64,000 nt of DNA from Strobilurus pachycystidiatus (GCA_019915135.1 JAHLMK010000001.1:4464001-4528000); one strand, 5' to 3'. Counted from the first letter of the stretch, positions 1 through 13,207 are shown. The notes: generated by a model from the letters alone, not told the origin. Numbers and translations: made by a program.

Positions 1-150
1 GGTAGCCTCGGAGACCTCTGGCGCGAAGGGCTCCGGATGGAGGCTGATCTCGGAGACTCTTGGGTGTTGAGAGTATGTCGGAGACATCTGAGAGAGCTCG
101 GCATCGTAGGCAGGTAGTGCCGCAAGATCAAGGCGGAGGTCTGCGTTCAT
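1..150 (-). CDS. 5' end of an unrecognised gene (partial)
   Basis: Reading the minus strand from an ATG at 150 gives 50 open codons that run off the left edge (start MNADLRLDLAALPAYDAEL). The peptide is rich in Ser, Pro and Glu, as in a disordered N-terminus, and contains no recognisable domain. The ATG is preceded by CCACA, similar to the context of other starts here, and the stretch up to the next plus-strand gene is free for a divergent promoter. Function unknown. The alternative is a chance open frame, since only 150 nt are visible. Confidence 0.45.
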   Translation of the reverse strand, partial: MNADLRLDLAALPAYDAELSQMSPTYSQHPRVSEISLHPEPFAPEVSEAT

Positions 151-663
151 TGTGGTAGTTGGAGGAGCGAAATTTCAGGAGACTGGAGGCGACCAAACGC
201 TTATGTAGACGCGTCTAGATAGATGAAGCACAGAGGGATGTTCCAAGATGGCCTAGAAGAGACCTTCCAAGATGGTCTAGAAGATTGTTACAGATGTTCC
301 GTCGCGGTGCCTAGAACGGCCGCGCTTCATATCGACTCCCGGAAGTATTCGGGCATGCTCCTGCCAGTCAAAGCCAGTCACGAATTAGTCGGAGGATGGC
401 TCAGCCAATGTCAGCGCGCCTCACGACCCCGTCTCTGCGTTCTGGAAAGCGTCGTTGCTCTTACACCGAACGCCATGCGCTTTCCAAGCAAAGCTGAGGC
501 AGGCTGAGGCTAAGGAGTTGATCGATCACCTGCTCTCCCCGCCACCCGGCACCGGCAACTTCTGATCCGGTCCGGGTTCCGCGTTATCCGTGCCATACGC
601 CTTTCCCCAGTCTACCCCGCATTCGCGCCGCGTCTACCTTCTATCGACCAGATCTAGCTCGTT
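151..663. other. Intergenic region, likely divergent promoter
   Basis: It lies between the minus-strand partial gene and the 3-hydroxyisobutyrate dehydrogenase gene. A 94-codon plus-strand open frame at 223-507 is built largely on a short tandem repeat and has no recognisable protein. CT-rich sequence at about 600-655 precedes the next ATG, as expected for a fungal core promoter. Confidence 0.5.
241..284. repeat. Two-copy 24-bp tandem repeat
   Basis: The 20-mer TTCCAAGATGGCCTAGAAGA at 241-260 recurs at 265-284 with one change (C to T), giving a period of 24 bp. Confidence 0.8.
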
Positions 664-1939
664 ATGACTGCATATCATCTGCTGCGCTCGAAGAGCACTG
701 CTTTTATTGGTCTAGGAAGGATGGGGTCTGAAATGGCCTTCAATCTCTTCGCAAAAACCTTTGCTGCCCAAAGAGATGCTCGCTTCGTTGTCTGCGACGC
801 TGTCGAAGCCAATACGCACAAATTCTGCGCTAACTTCACTGCGCAATTCCCTGGAGCAAACATGTCTATCGCACAAACCCCTCAAGAGTGCTACTTAACG
901 GTCTATCCCAAATGTCTTGTATTGATGGTTCCACAGGGCGGCCCTCTCCTCAAGCACCATCATCACTATGCTGCCTTCTTCGCCTCAAGTGAAGGCTGTT
1001 TACGAAGAGAACATCATTCCCGCTTTGGCTAGCGCCTCAACTGACACCGCCCGTGAAACCCTTACCATCGACTCGACTACTCTCGACGTGTCTGTAGCTA
1101 AGCAGGTCGCCCAACAATTGAGTAATATCGGCGTCTCTGTGGTTGATGCTCCAGTCTCTGGCGGTGAGTACCTTCCCAGACAGCACCCGAATAGATGTGC
1201 GGTTTCGATTTGCATGCCTTCATTTCCGCCAATGCTTCGTGACTTTTAATGATTCTCCCGAAGGTACTACTGGGGCAAAGGCCGGGACCTTGTCCTTCCT
1301 TGTGGGCGGATCTGAGGACGCATTTGCCAAGTCTCATCCGTTCCTCTCGCTGATGGGCCGCCGCATCATTCACTGTGGCCCGTCAGGGGCGGGCCTTGGT
1401 GCCAAAATTTGCAACAACGTGAGCGCCACACTAGGTCGAACGTTGCTTTCTGGCTCAGGCTGACCTGCCCAGCTGATGTTAGGCGTGCAACAAATAGTAA
1501 CAGCCGAAGCTATGCTTCTAGGCCAAAGACTTGGGCTGGATCCGCTTGTGTTGACTAGCGTGATTAGCTCTTCCACAGGGAACTGCTGGTCAGTAGCAGT
1601 AAACAATCCGGTGCCGCATGCGCTACCACAAATTTCGCCTCCGTGTGAGAGCGATTACGACGGTGGATTTGCTTCTAGCTTGATGCTAAAGGTACATCGG
1701 AAATGCTGATTCTTCTCGCATCTGCTGTTGGTTACTGCAAAATCACTCATACTTGACAGGACCTGCATCTTGCTACGGAGATTGGAGAGCAGACCAAGAC
1801 GCCATTGCCGCTTGGATCGGCTGCCGAGGAAATCTATGCTGATATGATGAAGGAATTTTCATCAAAGGACTTTTCGTCTGTGTACCGCTACCTGTCACAG
1901 CTCGGGAGAAGTGAAGGGAGTGGCGTAGAGCACCAGTGA
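664..1939 (+). CDS. 3-hydroxyisobutyrate dehydrogenase (valine catabolism)
   Basis: Oxidises 3-hydroxyisobutyrate to methylmalonate semialdehyde with NAD+, normally in mitochondria. Five exons are joined by introns at about 888-936, 1164-1263, 1419-1472 and 1692-1759. The product opens with a Rossmann glycine motif GLGRMG at residues 16-21, followed by TMLPSSPQV, the family signature DAPVSGG, the segment GTLSFLVGG, the catalytic-lysine motif GAGLGAKICNN and the late conserved SSSTGNCWS and PLGSAAEEIY. The last exon ends with DFSSVYRYL, then a short tail and TGA at 1937-1939. Length is normal for the beta-hydroxyacid dehydrogenase family. The N-terminus before the Rossmann fold is short, so a full mitochondrial presequence is not obvious; an upstream exon cannot be excluded. 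Confidence 0.9.
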
Positions 1940-2365
1940 TGTAGTGCTGAGCTCTGCGATATGCAGTGAAAGAAGATGCCAGACAGATGAAGAGATCTTG
2001 ATGACTGGACACACTGTGACCCACACTCAGGAGAGGGAATATCCGGCTGCAAAAATACATTTTGCTTCCGCTACTGGTAAACGTCATAGTGGTCTATCTA
2101 CCCTGTAGGTTACATACGACGCTGGGGTCTATCGCCAGGACAATGGGTGATGGCAGTGTATTAGCCGAAGGATTGCAAGTGTCAGTTGATGGGGGCGTGA
2201 AACGGTCGGACATACGTAATCTGAATCATTTTCTCTTCGTACGTTCGGGAACGGCCAGCTCTCAGCGGGCACGATAAAGTCGCATAGCAGTCCCTCGCGC
2301 CCAATCTAGCCGTTCTTTCCTTTTCATCTCTCCTCTAATACGGCCAGTTGCCCACCGTGCCCACA
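1940..2365. other. Intergenic region between tandem plus-strand genes
   Basis: It holds the 3' flank of the dehydrogenase gene and the promoter of the next gene. Short frames on both strands (for example 1773-2087 minus) have no recognisable protein. CT-rich sequence at 2300-2345 lies just upstream of the next ATG. Confidence 0.5.
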
Positions 2366-4135
2366 ATGTCGACCAAGAAGCCCAGTGTCCTCATCTTCGG
2401 TCGGTCGCATCTTGCCCTGCCCCCCATCGCGCTCATCCGCCCTTGCAGGAGGTCTCAATACCTATTCGCGCGCGCTGGCAGCCCATCTGGTCCCTCTGGA
2501 AGGTGAACCTCTGGTCTCTGTAAGCACCGTCCCCGGATCGTCCATCGCCTCTTTCTTATCCCATCCCCACAGCACGCGCGCATCATAGACAAGTATTCTG
2601 TCGCACCACCTACCACGTCAGCCTTCCTGCTGCCATTGCCGGCGCATATATCCATCTCATCGCTCGTATTCCCAGATACCTCGGCGCAGAGTTCACCAAA
2701 ATCCTCGAAAAGCCAGTGGTCGACTACAAACAAGCCAATCTTACCGTTTCCTGTGCGTCCAGTCACTAGCTTATCTGTACATACCCCCTCAGGCGCCTCG
2801 CAGCCATTATCCCGTCACTGTTTGACCCGCCAGAGGGTGAAGAGGCTTATGATTACGTCTTCGATTTGACGGGAGAGGTTCGACAGGACCGTACCGAAAT
2901 GGTATGTGCTTTGTCTCCACACGGCCTTCATTTCCGCCTGACCTATCGAAGATCCAAATAAACACGACATGTAACGTAGCCCGGATGCTCGGCTCTGAAG
3001 CCGCCAAGCGCAAAATCAAGTCCTACATCCGCCTCCAGCTTCCCTTCTATGAAACTTCCACGAAAAGTTCCAATTTCGACGAGAAACAGGACCCGAAACC
3101 CTCTGGCGTTATCGGGACCTGGTGGCACGAAACCCTCCGCATATTGGGCGGGATTGAAGAGTGCGTCCTTGTCGCAACTGTCCATTCAGTCCTAACTGTC
3201 CTTCAGTCTCAATCTCGTTATCTTGCGGGTGGGCCTCGGTTATGGTCCTTACATCAATTATGGTATCAGTGAGTTCTTTTCATTCGCCGATGCCGCCTGT
3301 TTCAGGGGACTCACGCTCTATTCAGTGCCTTCCTTCATTACGGTGGCAGCAGTGTACGGCTACATGAAGAAGCCGATGAAGTCATTGTATGAGACTCTGC
3401 TCCTAGTACTCGTGGTCACGTCCATCTAATTCCTTGCTCAGATGGTCTCCAGGGAAGCACCCGAATCACACCGTGCATTCAGAAGACATCGCAGGAGGTC
3501 TTTGGGCGTGTGCGGAGTGGATGGCTCCCTTGGGAAGGTCGGCAGCGGATAGTCTTGCAGGCGAGGCCATCGTCTTCCACAACGAGAAGAGCAAGGTGGC
3601 GGAGGTACAAGGCATGCCTGCACACGACGCGAAGATCGTTGCACCACTCTTCAATCTCGTCAGTCCTTCTTTTGTCCTTGTCTCGTATCGACACTCAAAC
3701 GTTTCATCAGGCCGACGACTCCAAGATGACACTATTGGAAGCCGGTCAGGTCACGACCTCGTTCTTTGGCACCACATTCGAGTTCTTCAACTTTGTTGAG
3801 AACACGCTGTTCAAGGTTCGGCGTTGTTCCGGTCCGCCGCGCAGAGCCTCTCTGATATCATTCTTTAGCTCAAGTCTGACATTGTAGAGGATATCAACGA
3901 GCTTCATGTCGGCCACTGGACGGAGATGATCACGAAGTCCAATCCGCCGGTTCCCAACACTCCGCTGTCTGCGTATATGGACCAGTATAACCTGGAGAAG
4001 ATTGTTGTTGGGTTCAGCAACGAGAAGATGAAGGAGGTCGTCGGCTACAAGCTGTCGAAGCCTCAGTACTCTCACGAGACGATCAAGGACACCATCGACA
4101 AGTGGAAAGCCGAGGGCAGTTGGCCCAACCTTTAA
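2366..4135 (+). CDS. NAD-dependent epimerase/dehydratase-like Rossmann protein
   Basis: Starts MSTKKPSVLIFG at 2366, giving a beta-strand plus glycine start typical of an atypical short-chain dehydrogenase/epimerase. Exons joined across introns of about 50-60 nt give a protein of roughly 400 residues with the segments GAEFTKILEKPVVDY, YDYVFDLTGE, YGPYINYGISEFF and the substrate-side HPNHTVHSEDIAGGLW. The TAA is at 4133-4135. The family binds NAD(P) and acts on sugar-nucleotide or related carbonyl substrates. No classical YxxxK active site was located with confidence, so the reaction is unknown; it could equally be a non-catalytic NAD-binding protein. Confidence 0.75.
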
Positions 4136-4388
4136 TGCCTTTTTTGACGTGCTTTGAACAGGATTTCTACATATTTGCTCTACCCTCTCTCGCGTTTTTA
4201 TACCTATAAATTGCTACCTACCTCTCTGGCTTCAAATGTATCTTACACCACCAATATAATACTGTTCTAAGGACTACTTCACGCTAAGAGGCGGACGTGT
4301 TTGATCGCCATTATGTCAGCGCTATATTCGTGTCACTATCCAGACGTCAGTCACCTGGAGGGCTGTTCCTCCTTTGCTTTCATCGTCC

Positions 4389-7300
4389 ATGTCGACGGCG
4401 ACGCGCCGCACGGTGTCCACGAAGCATGTCTTGTACTCTGAAATTCTTTCCGTCACCTCGGCGATGCGGAAGAACTCGCGGTGGGCGTCGACGACGTATT
4501 TCATGAACACGAGAGACTCGGCGCTGGGCGGGAACATGGGTCTCCGAATGTCGGCGCCGGTGCACGACATCGAGAACCGGCGCAGCCTGAACAAGGAGAT
4601 TGATCTCATGGCTGGATTCCAGGAGCTCAGGCGCGCCATGCGCGACGTGGAAGGTGCGCTGCTCGTGGTGACCACGTCTGGCGCCTTGCTCATCCCGATC
4701 CCCAGATGTCGCAAGCGTGCCTCTGCCTTCGGTGCTGGGCCCTTTCTTTGCCATCATCCGATCGCCTCTTTCGACGGGCCCCATCACGTCCGCGGCCCTC
4801 TCCTCCCTCCACAAATTCTTCACCTGTGGCCTAATCTCCCCCAATTCTGTCGCACTTGATGTCGCCCTTGTCGAGCTCAGCAACACCGTCTCACACTGTA
4901 AATTTGAACCCAGCGACTCCTCCGGGGATGAAGTCGTGCTGTTGAAAATCATGGCTATCATACAAGACTGCCTTTGTGGATTCGGAAGTGTCCTCGGTGA
5001 TGTCGAGGTCTGCGAGATGCTAGAGACAGTGTTGACTACTTCTTGCCAAATGCGCCTCAGCGGTCGGTCCGGAATTCACTCTCGTGTAACAGCCCTGCTG
5101 ATATACATCTAGAAACACTCAGGCGTTCGGCAGAGTACACCATGAATACTCTTGTACAGACGTGTTTCTCGCGTCTTCATGTACTGGACGCTCAGGAAGA
5201 AGAAGAAAAGCTGAAATTGAACCAGGAGGAAGCCGAGGCAGAGATTAAAATGACTGTAGCAACCGATGATACGGCGAGTTCAAATGGAGACGACGCATCG
5301 ACGTCTGCGCATGAACCCCCTCCGACACCGGGACCGAGGGCGCAATGTTAGTAAAACTCTCAACTGTTTGAGGAAATAAGCTGAAGACTATACAGATGGT
5401 CTTCCGTCTATATTGGAATTATTGCGCGTCTTGGTCAACGTGCTGGATCCCAACGATCAAAAGCATACAGATTCGACGCGTCTCACAGTGCTCGGGATAT
5501 TGAACACTGCGTTTGAAGAAGCTGGCCCACGAATCGCGGACTTTCCGTCGTTGAAGGCTCTCATCGTTGACCCCGCCTGCAAATTCCTTTTCCAACTTGC
5601 GCGTTCCGATAACCCCTCCGTCCTCCATGCTGCTCTTCGAACCATCTCAACCATGTTTGACACCATGAGACGCCACCTCAAGCTGCAGCAGGAGCTCTTC
5701 CTGGCCTTTACCATTGATCGCTTGGCGCCGCCACCGTTACCCAAACAAATGGCAGTCAAGAGGGCCGGTCCGTATGCTGGGTCACCTCGACCGGGCACAC
5801 CTGGTTCCGAGACACCATTATTACCACCGGCAGAGCAGGAAAAAGAGGGTGCACCCGTCGCGGCGAAACCCATCGTTCCTCCAGCTCAAGGACAGACGCG
5901 TGATTTGCTTCTCGAGACCTTGAACCAGATATCTCGACATTCCAGTTTCATGGTCGACATCTATACCAACTATGACTGTGACATCAACTGCGAGAATATG
6001 TTGGAACGCCTTATTGAGTTCTTGACAAAGGTTTGAATCTATTGGGTCGATGCTCTGGTCCTTGCTCACGGTTTACAGTCTGTGTACCCCATCTTCCACC
6101 ACGATCACCTTGACATACAACAGCAAAACGCACAATTCCTCTCCTTGGACCTGCTACTTGCGTTCGTAGACGATATGGCCGGACGGGCACAAGGCGTTTG
6201 TCATTCCATTCATCCTTGTAAAGCTTGGGCTGATATCGCAACAGGCTGCAGAGCCCTGGCCATCTGTCAGTGACATTCACCGCCTGCTTTCCCGTACGCG
6301 CATTGACATCCCACTCAGCATTTTCCTTCTGCGGAGTCGTTGATGCAGACAAAGTCCCAGAAGAAACTCATACTGAACGCGGCATCTCGGTTCAATGCGA
6401 AACCCAAAGCCGGCCTGGTGTTCCTTGAAGAGAACGGACTGATATACGCAGACTTATCACCCGAGATATCCAAACCTCAAAGTCTAGCCAAATTTCTAAA
6501 GAGCTGCTCTCGCTTGAATAAGCGACTTCTCGGAGACTTCATATCTAAGCCTGATAATATTGAAGTGCTTAAGGCTTTTATTGGGTTGTTTGATTTCAAA
6601 GATGTACGGACATGTCCTTCTTGACTTCGCTCTCTGCTCAATGGCCTTTAGAAACCCATGGGCGATGCTGTGCGCGAACTTTTGGAGGCTTTCCGCCTTC
6701 CTGGAGAGGCGCAGCAGATATCTCGAATCACAGAGACCTTTGCGTCCATCTACTTTGCTACAGGTCCCGGTGAGCTCTGTAACTCGGTGGGGAGGCGATC
6801 ATATAGGCTTACCGATTTACTCCAGCCGAGATTAAGAGCGAGGATGCTGTATTCGTCTTGGCATTCTCGATCATCATGCTGAACACTGATCAACACAATC
6901 CCCAAGTTCGGGTATGAGACGAGTTCCACAACCGTATTCGGATCGTTTCTTGACAGATCTTATGCAGAAACGGATGGCCTTTGAAGACTACCAGAAGAAT
7001 CTGAAGGGAGTAAATGGCGGATCGGACTTCTCGCCAGCATACCTTGTAAGCATCGCCCCTTCTTGAATTATACCGTCATTTACATTCGGACAGCAAACTA
7101 TATATGACTCAATCCGTAAGAATGAAATCGTGATGCCAGACGAGCACACTGGGCAACTAGGATTTGAATACGCATGGAAGGAGTTACTCACTCGTTCACG
7201 CCAAGCCGGTCAGTCTTTGTGTATGTTCTGCCCCGGTCTTTTTCCGTACTGATAAACTGACTAGGAGACTTCATGGTGGCCAACACTTCACAATTCGACA

Positions 7301-9806
7301 TTGACATCTTCAAATCTGTATGGAAGCCCGTCATCTCCGCCATCGCGTACGCATTCATCACGTTCGAGGATGACTACATCATTCAACGCTCTGTGGCTGG
7401 GTTCCGCCAATGCGCCACTCTGGCTGGCAACTTCCTCCTACCCGATGTCTTCGATTTTGTGGTTGTGTCGCTGTCGCAAGCAACCGGACTTTTATCAGAG
7501 ACTCTTCCTGCTCAAGTACCGAATTACCCTGTCGTTGACGTTGAGGGTCAGTCTGTGACAGTCTCAAATCTATCAGTCAAGTTCGGTACGAACTTCAAAG
7601 GCCAATTGGCTGCCGTTGTGCTGTTTAACATTGTCAACGGGAACGGGAACGCACTGCGCGAAGGGTGGACACAGGTATGGTCTGTCACGACGAAGACAGT
7701 ATCGACGCTAATTGTTTTGTTAGATCTTCGAAATGTTCCAGAATCTGTTCCTCAGGTCACTTCTACCGACAAGAATGCTTCAGATGGAGGATTTCCTTGG
7801 CGGTGTCTCCATGATTCCTCTGCAGGGAAGTCAGCCACAGCGCCAGGCGTCAAGAGGCGAGGGCGGAGGACTGTTGTCTGCTCTGTCTTCTTATTTGATG
7901 ACGCCATATTCCGCCAGCTCTGAGGCTCTCCCCGAAGCGACGGATTCTGACGTTGAGAACACGCTGGTCACTATAGATTGCGTTGCGTCCTGTCGCCTGG
8001 ACGAGCTGTACAGTCAAATAATGTCGGTCGGCCCATTGCTTGATAGCGCCAGGACGCTGATCGTATCACAGGCATCTAGACCTCCAGGCTCTGATTGCTG
8101 CAGTACGCGCCCTGGAGGCGTTGGCACACGAACGTACTATTGCGAAACTGCGCCAGGCAGAAACATCAGATGATCCAGCGAACGGGGATCCTACCCTCCC
8201 CTACGACCCGGCTTCAGTGTTCCTATTGGAGACTATGGTTAGCATCGCTTGTCAAACACCACAGCATATCGAGGATATATGGTCAGCTTCACTTCCATGC
8301 TTGTAATCGTTGCTAACGCCTCTCAGGCCGATTGTATTCGAACATCTGTCTGGATTGTTGTCTGCTTCTGAGCAGTACAGTGTCCTTCTGGTAGAGAGGG
8401 CCGTCGTTGGACTCTTGCGGCTCTGCTTGATAGTAGCCCAATTCGTTCGTCTTTCCTCTGTTTCGCCCAGGCTGCTCAATAATCTTCTACGCTAGCCCAC
8501 TCTCCGCGATCAACTCTACGTCTCATTCGACTTGTTGGCGGGTCTGAAACCTGCTATCGCTAATTCGGTAGCAGAACAGATTATATCTGGCCTTGTTCTC
8601 ATTGTCCAGAAGCACCGGAGTGTGATACGGTCCGTCCGTTACTTTGCGTCTTGAGCAGGAACTCATTGGTGTTCCAGATCCCAGACTGAGTGGAACTTGG
8701 TTTTCGTCCTGATGCGATCGACGCTATCGCATCCTGAGGCTTCCCGGCTGTCGTTCGACCTGGTGACGACTCTCGTATCCGAAGGGCCTGAGCAACATAT
8801 ATCGCCAGACAACTTCCCTGGCCTTGTACAAGTGCTCGATGACTTCCTGTCAACTGCAGGCGCCGCCGTTGAGAGTAAACAGCGTCCCGGACGACGGCGC
8901 GAAGCGCCTGCCGCCCTTCCCAAGTTTGTAAAATCCTCTTCAACATATCTCCAAGATTCTAAACGTTCAGTAGTTCTCCGCAGTTGGAACGAGGGAAGAA
9001 AGCAAGCGACCTTTTTGTCACCCTCAAAAAGTGGCTTTCCACGACTGAGATGCCCAATATGTCTCACGAGCAAGGTAACCGAAACATGTTACAATGTGTA
9101 TGGCATCTGGTGTTGACTCATTCGTAGTGTGGCGTCAACTGTGGCTGCCCTTACTGTCCTCTTTCGGCCGGCAATCGACGAATGCTTCAAAGGAGATTCG
9201 ACATAGTTCGATGAGTCAACTCCAGCGCACCCTCCTGGGACCGTACGAAATCTTCAAGGACTGCTCTGAGGACCAGCGAGATGAAATCTTCAACCGGATC
9301 GTGTTCCCGCTACTAGACGAGCTCTTGAAACCGCAAGTCTTCGCACGGGATCCTCCAGGCATGCCGGAGAGTCGACTTCGGGCATCCGCTCTCTTGTGCA
9401 AGACCTTCATGCATTTCGAAGTGAGAGAAAGCGCGAACCAGGCAGACATACGGGTGCTGTGGATCCAGATATTGGACTTACTCGACCGCTTGATGAACGC
9501 TGATAGAAGGGATCAACTGGTTCGTCGTTTTTGCTAGAGGAGGCAGACACAAAGCTGATCTATTGCAACTAGTACGAAGCGATACCGGAGTCTCTCAAGA
9601 ATGTTATACTCGTCATGCAGGCTACGCAGATGCTGGTTCCTCCGTCAAGTGATGACCAGCGCTCACAACAACAGCGCACGCTCTGGACAGCGACGATAGA
9701 GCGGATGGAGAGGTTCTTGCCTGGTTTCTTGACCGAGATAATACCACCGCCTTCAGCAGCACCGTCGACGCAGTCTCCTCCTGATCACCCAGTAGAAGCC
9801 TCATAG
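4389..9806 (+). CDS. Golgi Arf guanine-nucleotide exchange factor, GBF1/GEA type (Sec7 domain)
   Basis: A large many-exon gene for an exchange factor that loads GTP on Arf1 at the cis-Golgi and drives COPI coat assembly. The N-terminus has the DCB-region segment EILSVTSAMRKNSRW. The HUS-box motif YTNYDCDINCENML is near 5965, the Sec7 domain starts at about 6340 (KSQKKLILNAASRFN) with the glutamic-finger motif FRLPGEAQQ and the later MLNTDQHNP near 6880, and long alpha-helical HDS-type regions follow to TAG at 9804-9806. The start is placed at the in-frame ATG at 4389; the frame stays open upstream to about 4300, so a short upstream exon is possible. Some introns between 7920 and 9120 were not resolved exactly. 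Confidence 0.88.
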
Positions 9807-10331
9807 CACTAGATAGCACTTTTGTTGGATAATTATTCGTTCACCTGCGATTACTTAGGATTTGCGGGCTACCGCATTGTACTCTTACTCTTTATATCAC
9901 AAGCTTATGTGAGGCAGCAACCGGAACGCGTAGGCTCTTCGTTGTAACTTATGAACAACGCGTGCGCCCAGAGGCGAATTTCTATTCCTGGCGGTGTCGG
10001 TATCGAATACGATAATCAAATCTCGCCCCTGGCTGCGGTGAATATCCGTTCGAGGGTAACGCTAGTAACGCACGGAGCGGACTAGAGGCGGCTATGAGTC
10101 TGTACTACTACTAGACGGCTTCTACGCCGCAGGTCGTGTCTACCGGCATGTGAGCAAGGAATGGTATACCGGCCAGGTTGGGATCCGAGTCTCCGACACA
10201 GAGTGCGCGCACACGATCGCGAGAATAGGTACATTTAACCCACTGACACTGTGACACGTACGTGGTCCAACGCGGCTTACTCATTGACGTCCATGTCGAT
10301 GCTTATTTAGCTCCTCCTCATCTGCTGAAAG
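9807..10331. other. Intergenic region, no gene seen
   Basis: About 0.5 kb between the Arf exchange factor and cytochrome b561 genes. No open frame with recognisable content and no tRNA-like fold was found. CT-rich sequence at 10305-10330 precedes the next ATG. Confidence 0.5.
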
Positions 10332-11366
10332 ATGCCCAAAGACGACGACAACCCCGCCAACGCAGAGGACTACGAACTGCTCCTTCCTACGGATCAGCGA
10401 GACTCTAACAGTGAAGAGTCACCGACGAATATGGGCCGAGAGGAACAGCTTCTGAAGATGGAGGGGAGGCAGGGAGACAGTGTCGCGTACTATGTGGCTC
10501 TGGTAAGCTGCCTACCTTCGGAATGTCTGAACAATGGACTGAAACAGCCTCAAATCGTCCAGGGCGCGTCCGTTGTATGTTGCCTGTGAATGTCTACCGA
10601 CAAGTCTTAATGGCCATCTCAGTTGTCCTGCCTTATAACTTGGGTAGTAGTCTTGATCAACCACCCCCTGCAAGTCGGCTGGTTTGCTTGGCATCCGACT
10701 CTACAGAGTCTCGCCATGGTTTTAATGACCTACGGTATATAATCTACAAGAATAATTGACGAGATATTAGTGACATTGTGTTAGGTATTTTGACACTCCA
10801 GCCGACATCGCAGCCCAAGAGCAAGGCCGCGGGATTGACGCGACACCAAATGGCCATGTTCTTCATCGCGTGTCCGATGATTATCTTTGGAACGTTCGCG
10901 GTAATATGGAACAAATACATACGTGACAAGCATCATTTCTTGTCCTGGCATGGTGTAAGTTCATCATGCTGGTTCATGTTTTCAAAATCGCTCAAGAGTC
11001 TGTAGAAAATAGGCATGGCTTGCATGGTCTGGATCCTCATTCAGATTGGAGTCGGCGGCGGAAGTGTCTGGTTCAAGGGCGCCGCCTTTGGCGGTGGGAT
11101 GAAAGCCAAGCTTGTGTGGCGCTATCACAGGATCTCTGGATATATACTGTGTAGCTTACTCCTCTTGACGGTCAATTTGGGAGGGTCCTCTGGATGGGCC
11201 AAGAAGTACATCGATGCATGGATCGTTCGCTTCATTGCATATACACTTACACCACTCGTGGCGTTTGTCGCAATCGCAGTTCGCACAAGGTGAGTATCCC
11301 CAGATTCGGAAAAGCATGCAGCTGATTTTCCTCGCATGTAGGCTATCGAAGATGAACATCTTCTAG
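10332..11366 (+). CDS. Cytochrome b561-family transmembrane electron carrier
   Basis: Start MPKDDDNPANAEDYELLLP gives an acidic cytosolic N-terminus, followed after short introns by five to six hydrophobic segments. Histidine positions typical of the two haem b sites are visible in WFAWHPTLQSLAM, LTRHQMAMF, FLSWHGRIG and WRYHRISGYIL. The TM segment VRFIAYTLTPLVAFVAIAV and a short tail RLSKMNIF end at TAG 11364-11366, after an intron with the AGG/TAGG junction near 11290-11340. Members carry electrons across internal or plasma membranes, often from ascorbate or for ferric reduction. No DOMON domain is fused to it. The intron structure between 10504 and 10770 is tentative. Confidence 0.82.
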
Positions 11367-11670
11367 ACGTGAATACTTATGACTGGTCCGCTATATATAT
11401 TTGTAGAATTATTTATTCGAAGGTCATCTCAAGTGGTGTGGACTCATGGAGGTCCGAAACCGCACAACCAGGGCGTGTCTCTCTCCAATGAGAACTTCGT
11501 GAATGAATGTGCATGCGAATCATCTAATTTCGCCAAAATGAATCTGGGTCCAGTAGTTTACGGGCACTTTCTTGCTCACCTCAAGTACCTTCGGCTCAAG
11601 ATCGGCAATCAACCAAATTTCGACAGTGCCACCGATCTCTCCTTGCACCTTTGCAGTCATCTCGCAATAA
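11367..11670. other. Intergenic region between cytochrome b561 and WD40 genes
   Basis: About 300 bp. A plus-strand frame from 11379 runs into the WD40 gene but the upstream part has no recognisable residues; the first coherent methionine is at 11671. AT-rich sequence GCTATATATATTTG near 11390-11405 could be a 3' signal of the upstream gene or a TATA-like element. Confidence 0.4.
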
Positions 11671-13207
11671 TGTCTAATGTCGACGAGTCCAATCTTATGA
11701 TTTCTGAAGCGCAGTTGATCTTGGATCATGTATGAACTCAATACCTATCTGATCTGTGTGCCGACTCGTTCCCTCAGTCACGCAAAGAAAAGGCCGAACG
11801 GACCAAAAACATTGGATCTCCCATACAGTTGCCTGGCAAAGCCCTGTCGGTTCACGTTCTCGACAATGATGCCTGGATCGCAGAAAATACGACGGTCATC
11901 CGCAAACTGGACTTGGAGGTGCGCATCCTTCTTGGCTGATACTTTCTAATACTGAATCATAGCTAGACGGGTAAAACGCTGCAGATATACCGCGGACACA
12001 CCGGACCAGTAACGTGCATCGCGTTCTTTGAGTGCAACGGTCGAGGTCTTCTCCTATCTGGCTCCTGGGATAAAGTATAGCTTCAATATTTCCATACGCA
12101 GAGCTATGCTCATGTTACTACCAGACCATCAAAATCTGGGATCGCGATGTACGCGTCCTTCATCTTCGCCTCCAAGCTATCTGACAACGTCAGACCAAAG
12201 ACTTAATCTCCTCCACTGAATCGCACGACGATTTCGTGAAAACTCTACTGGTACTGCCCGATTTGTCCCTTCTTGTTTCTGGGAGTTCAGATAAGATCGT
12301 AAGATTCTGGTGAGTCTTAACGTTATGTGTCCAATTTTCGACCAATTGAAACCTCCCAGGGATCTCTCCACGGCTTCTAACGGCCAGCCTCTTCGGAGTG
12401 CGGGTTCCATCTCGTCTCACACGCGCCCTGTTGAGTGTCTCGCTGCAAATCGCCTGTCTTCTACAGAAGCCGAACTATGCACCGGCGACACAATGGGAAT
12501 TATTAAGGTCTGGAGCCTCACAAAGGCGGACGGCCGTTGGAAAGGTTCGTTGAAATACGAACTGAATCACCATAGGACCCGAATCAACGATATGTGTTTT
12601 GGTAACGACCAGTTATGGACTGGTGAGATGAGATTTTTCGACCAAAGCTAACTTTCTCAACCGATCTATAGCATCCGCCGATGATACTGTTCAAGTCGTC
12701 GCGTTGAACGCGTCTTCGGAAGCAGATAAAGTACCTCGCATTATACCTCATCCGACTGCTGTTCGATGCCTCCTGCCACTTTCCCTCACAGACCTGGCTG
12801 AGCCGTACTTGTTGACCGGATCTGCTGATACCATCCATTCATTCGATGTCTCTTCGCTCAAAGAACCGGATCTGCTTGGTACTGTTGACGCCCATTGGCA
12901 TGATGTAACAAACCTTCACCTCTGGAGACGTAAAACCACCGGTGATGATGGAGTAGTTCGTGTAGAACCTTGGATTGTCAGCGCCAGTCTTGATGGTACA
13001 TTGAGAAAGTGGAGATTGACAGGTTTGTTGTTCGCATGCCGCATTTGATCTCGTTGCCTGATGCTATGAACAGAGCTGTTGAATCCACCGCCACTGCCAC
13101 CTCGCGAGGAGAAGCCTCCGGCAATACCCAGCGTCGCAGAAGAGAGCGGATTCCAGATGACAGAGGAGGAGGAGAGGGAGCTTGCGGAGTTGATGGATTC
13201 GGATTAG
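11671..13207 (+). CDS. WD40-repeat protein of unknown role
   Basis: Start MSNVDESNLMISEAQLIL at 11671. After several introns the protein has about six to seven WD40 blades, seen as HTGPVTCIAFF, LLSGSWDKTIKIWDRD, LLVSGSSDKIVRFWDL, GDTMGIIKVWSL, NDQLWTASADDTVQVV, YLLTGSADTIHSFD and IVSASLDGTLRKWRL. The C-terminus is highly acidic (TEEEERELAELMDSD) and ends at TAG 13205-13207. Such beta-propellers are scaffolds; nothing here fixes the complex it belongs to. It converges on the Pfs2 gene, leaving only about 100 bp between the two stop codons. Confidence 0.8.

Noticed and set aside
223..507. 94-codon frame upstream of the dehydrogenase gene
   Set aside because: Begins in a 24-bp tandem repeat and shows no protein-like pattern.
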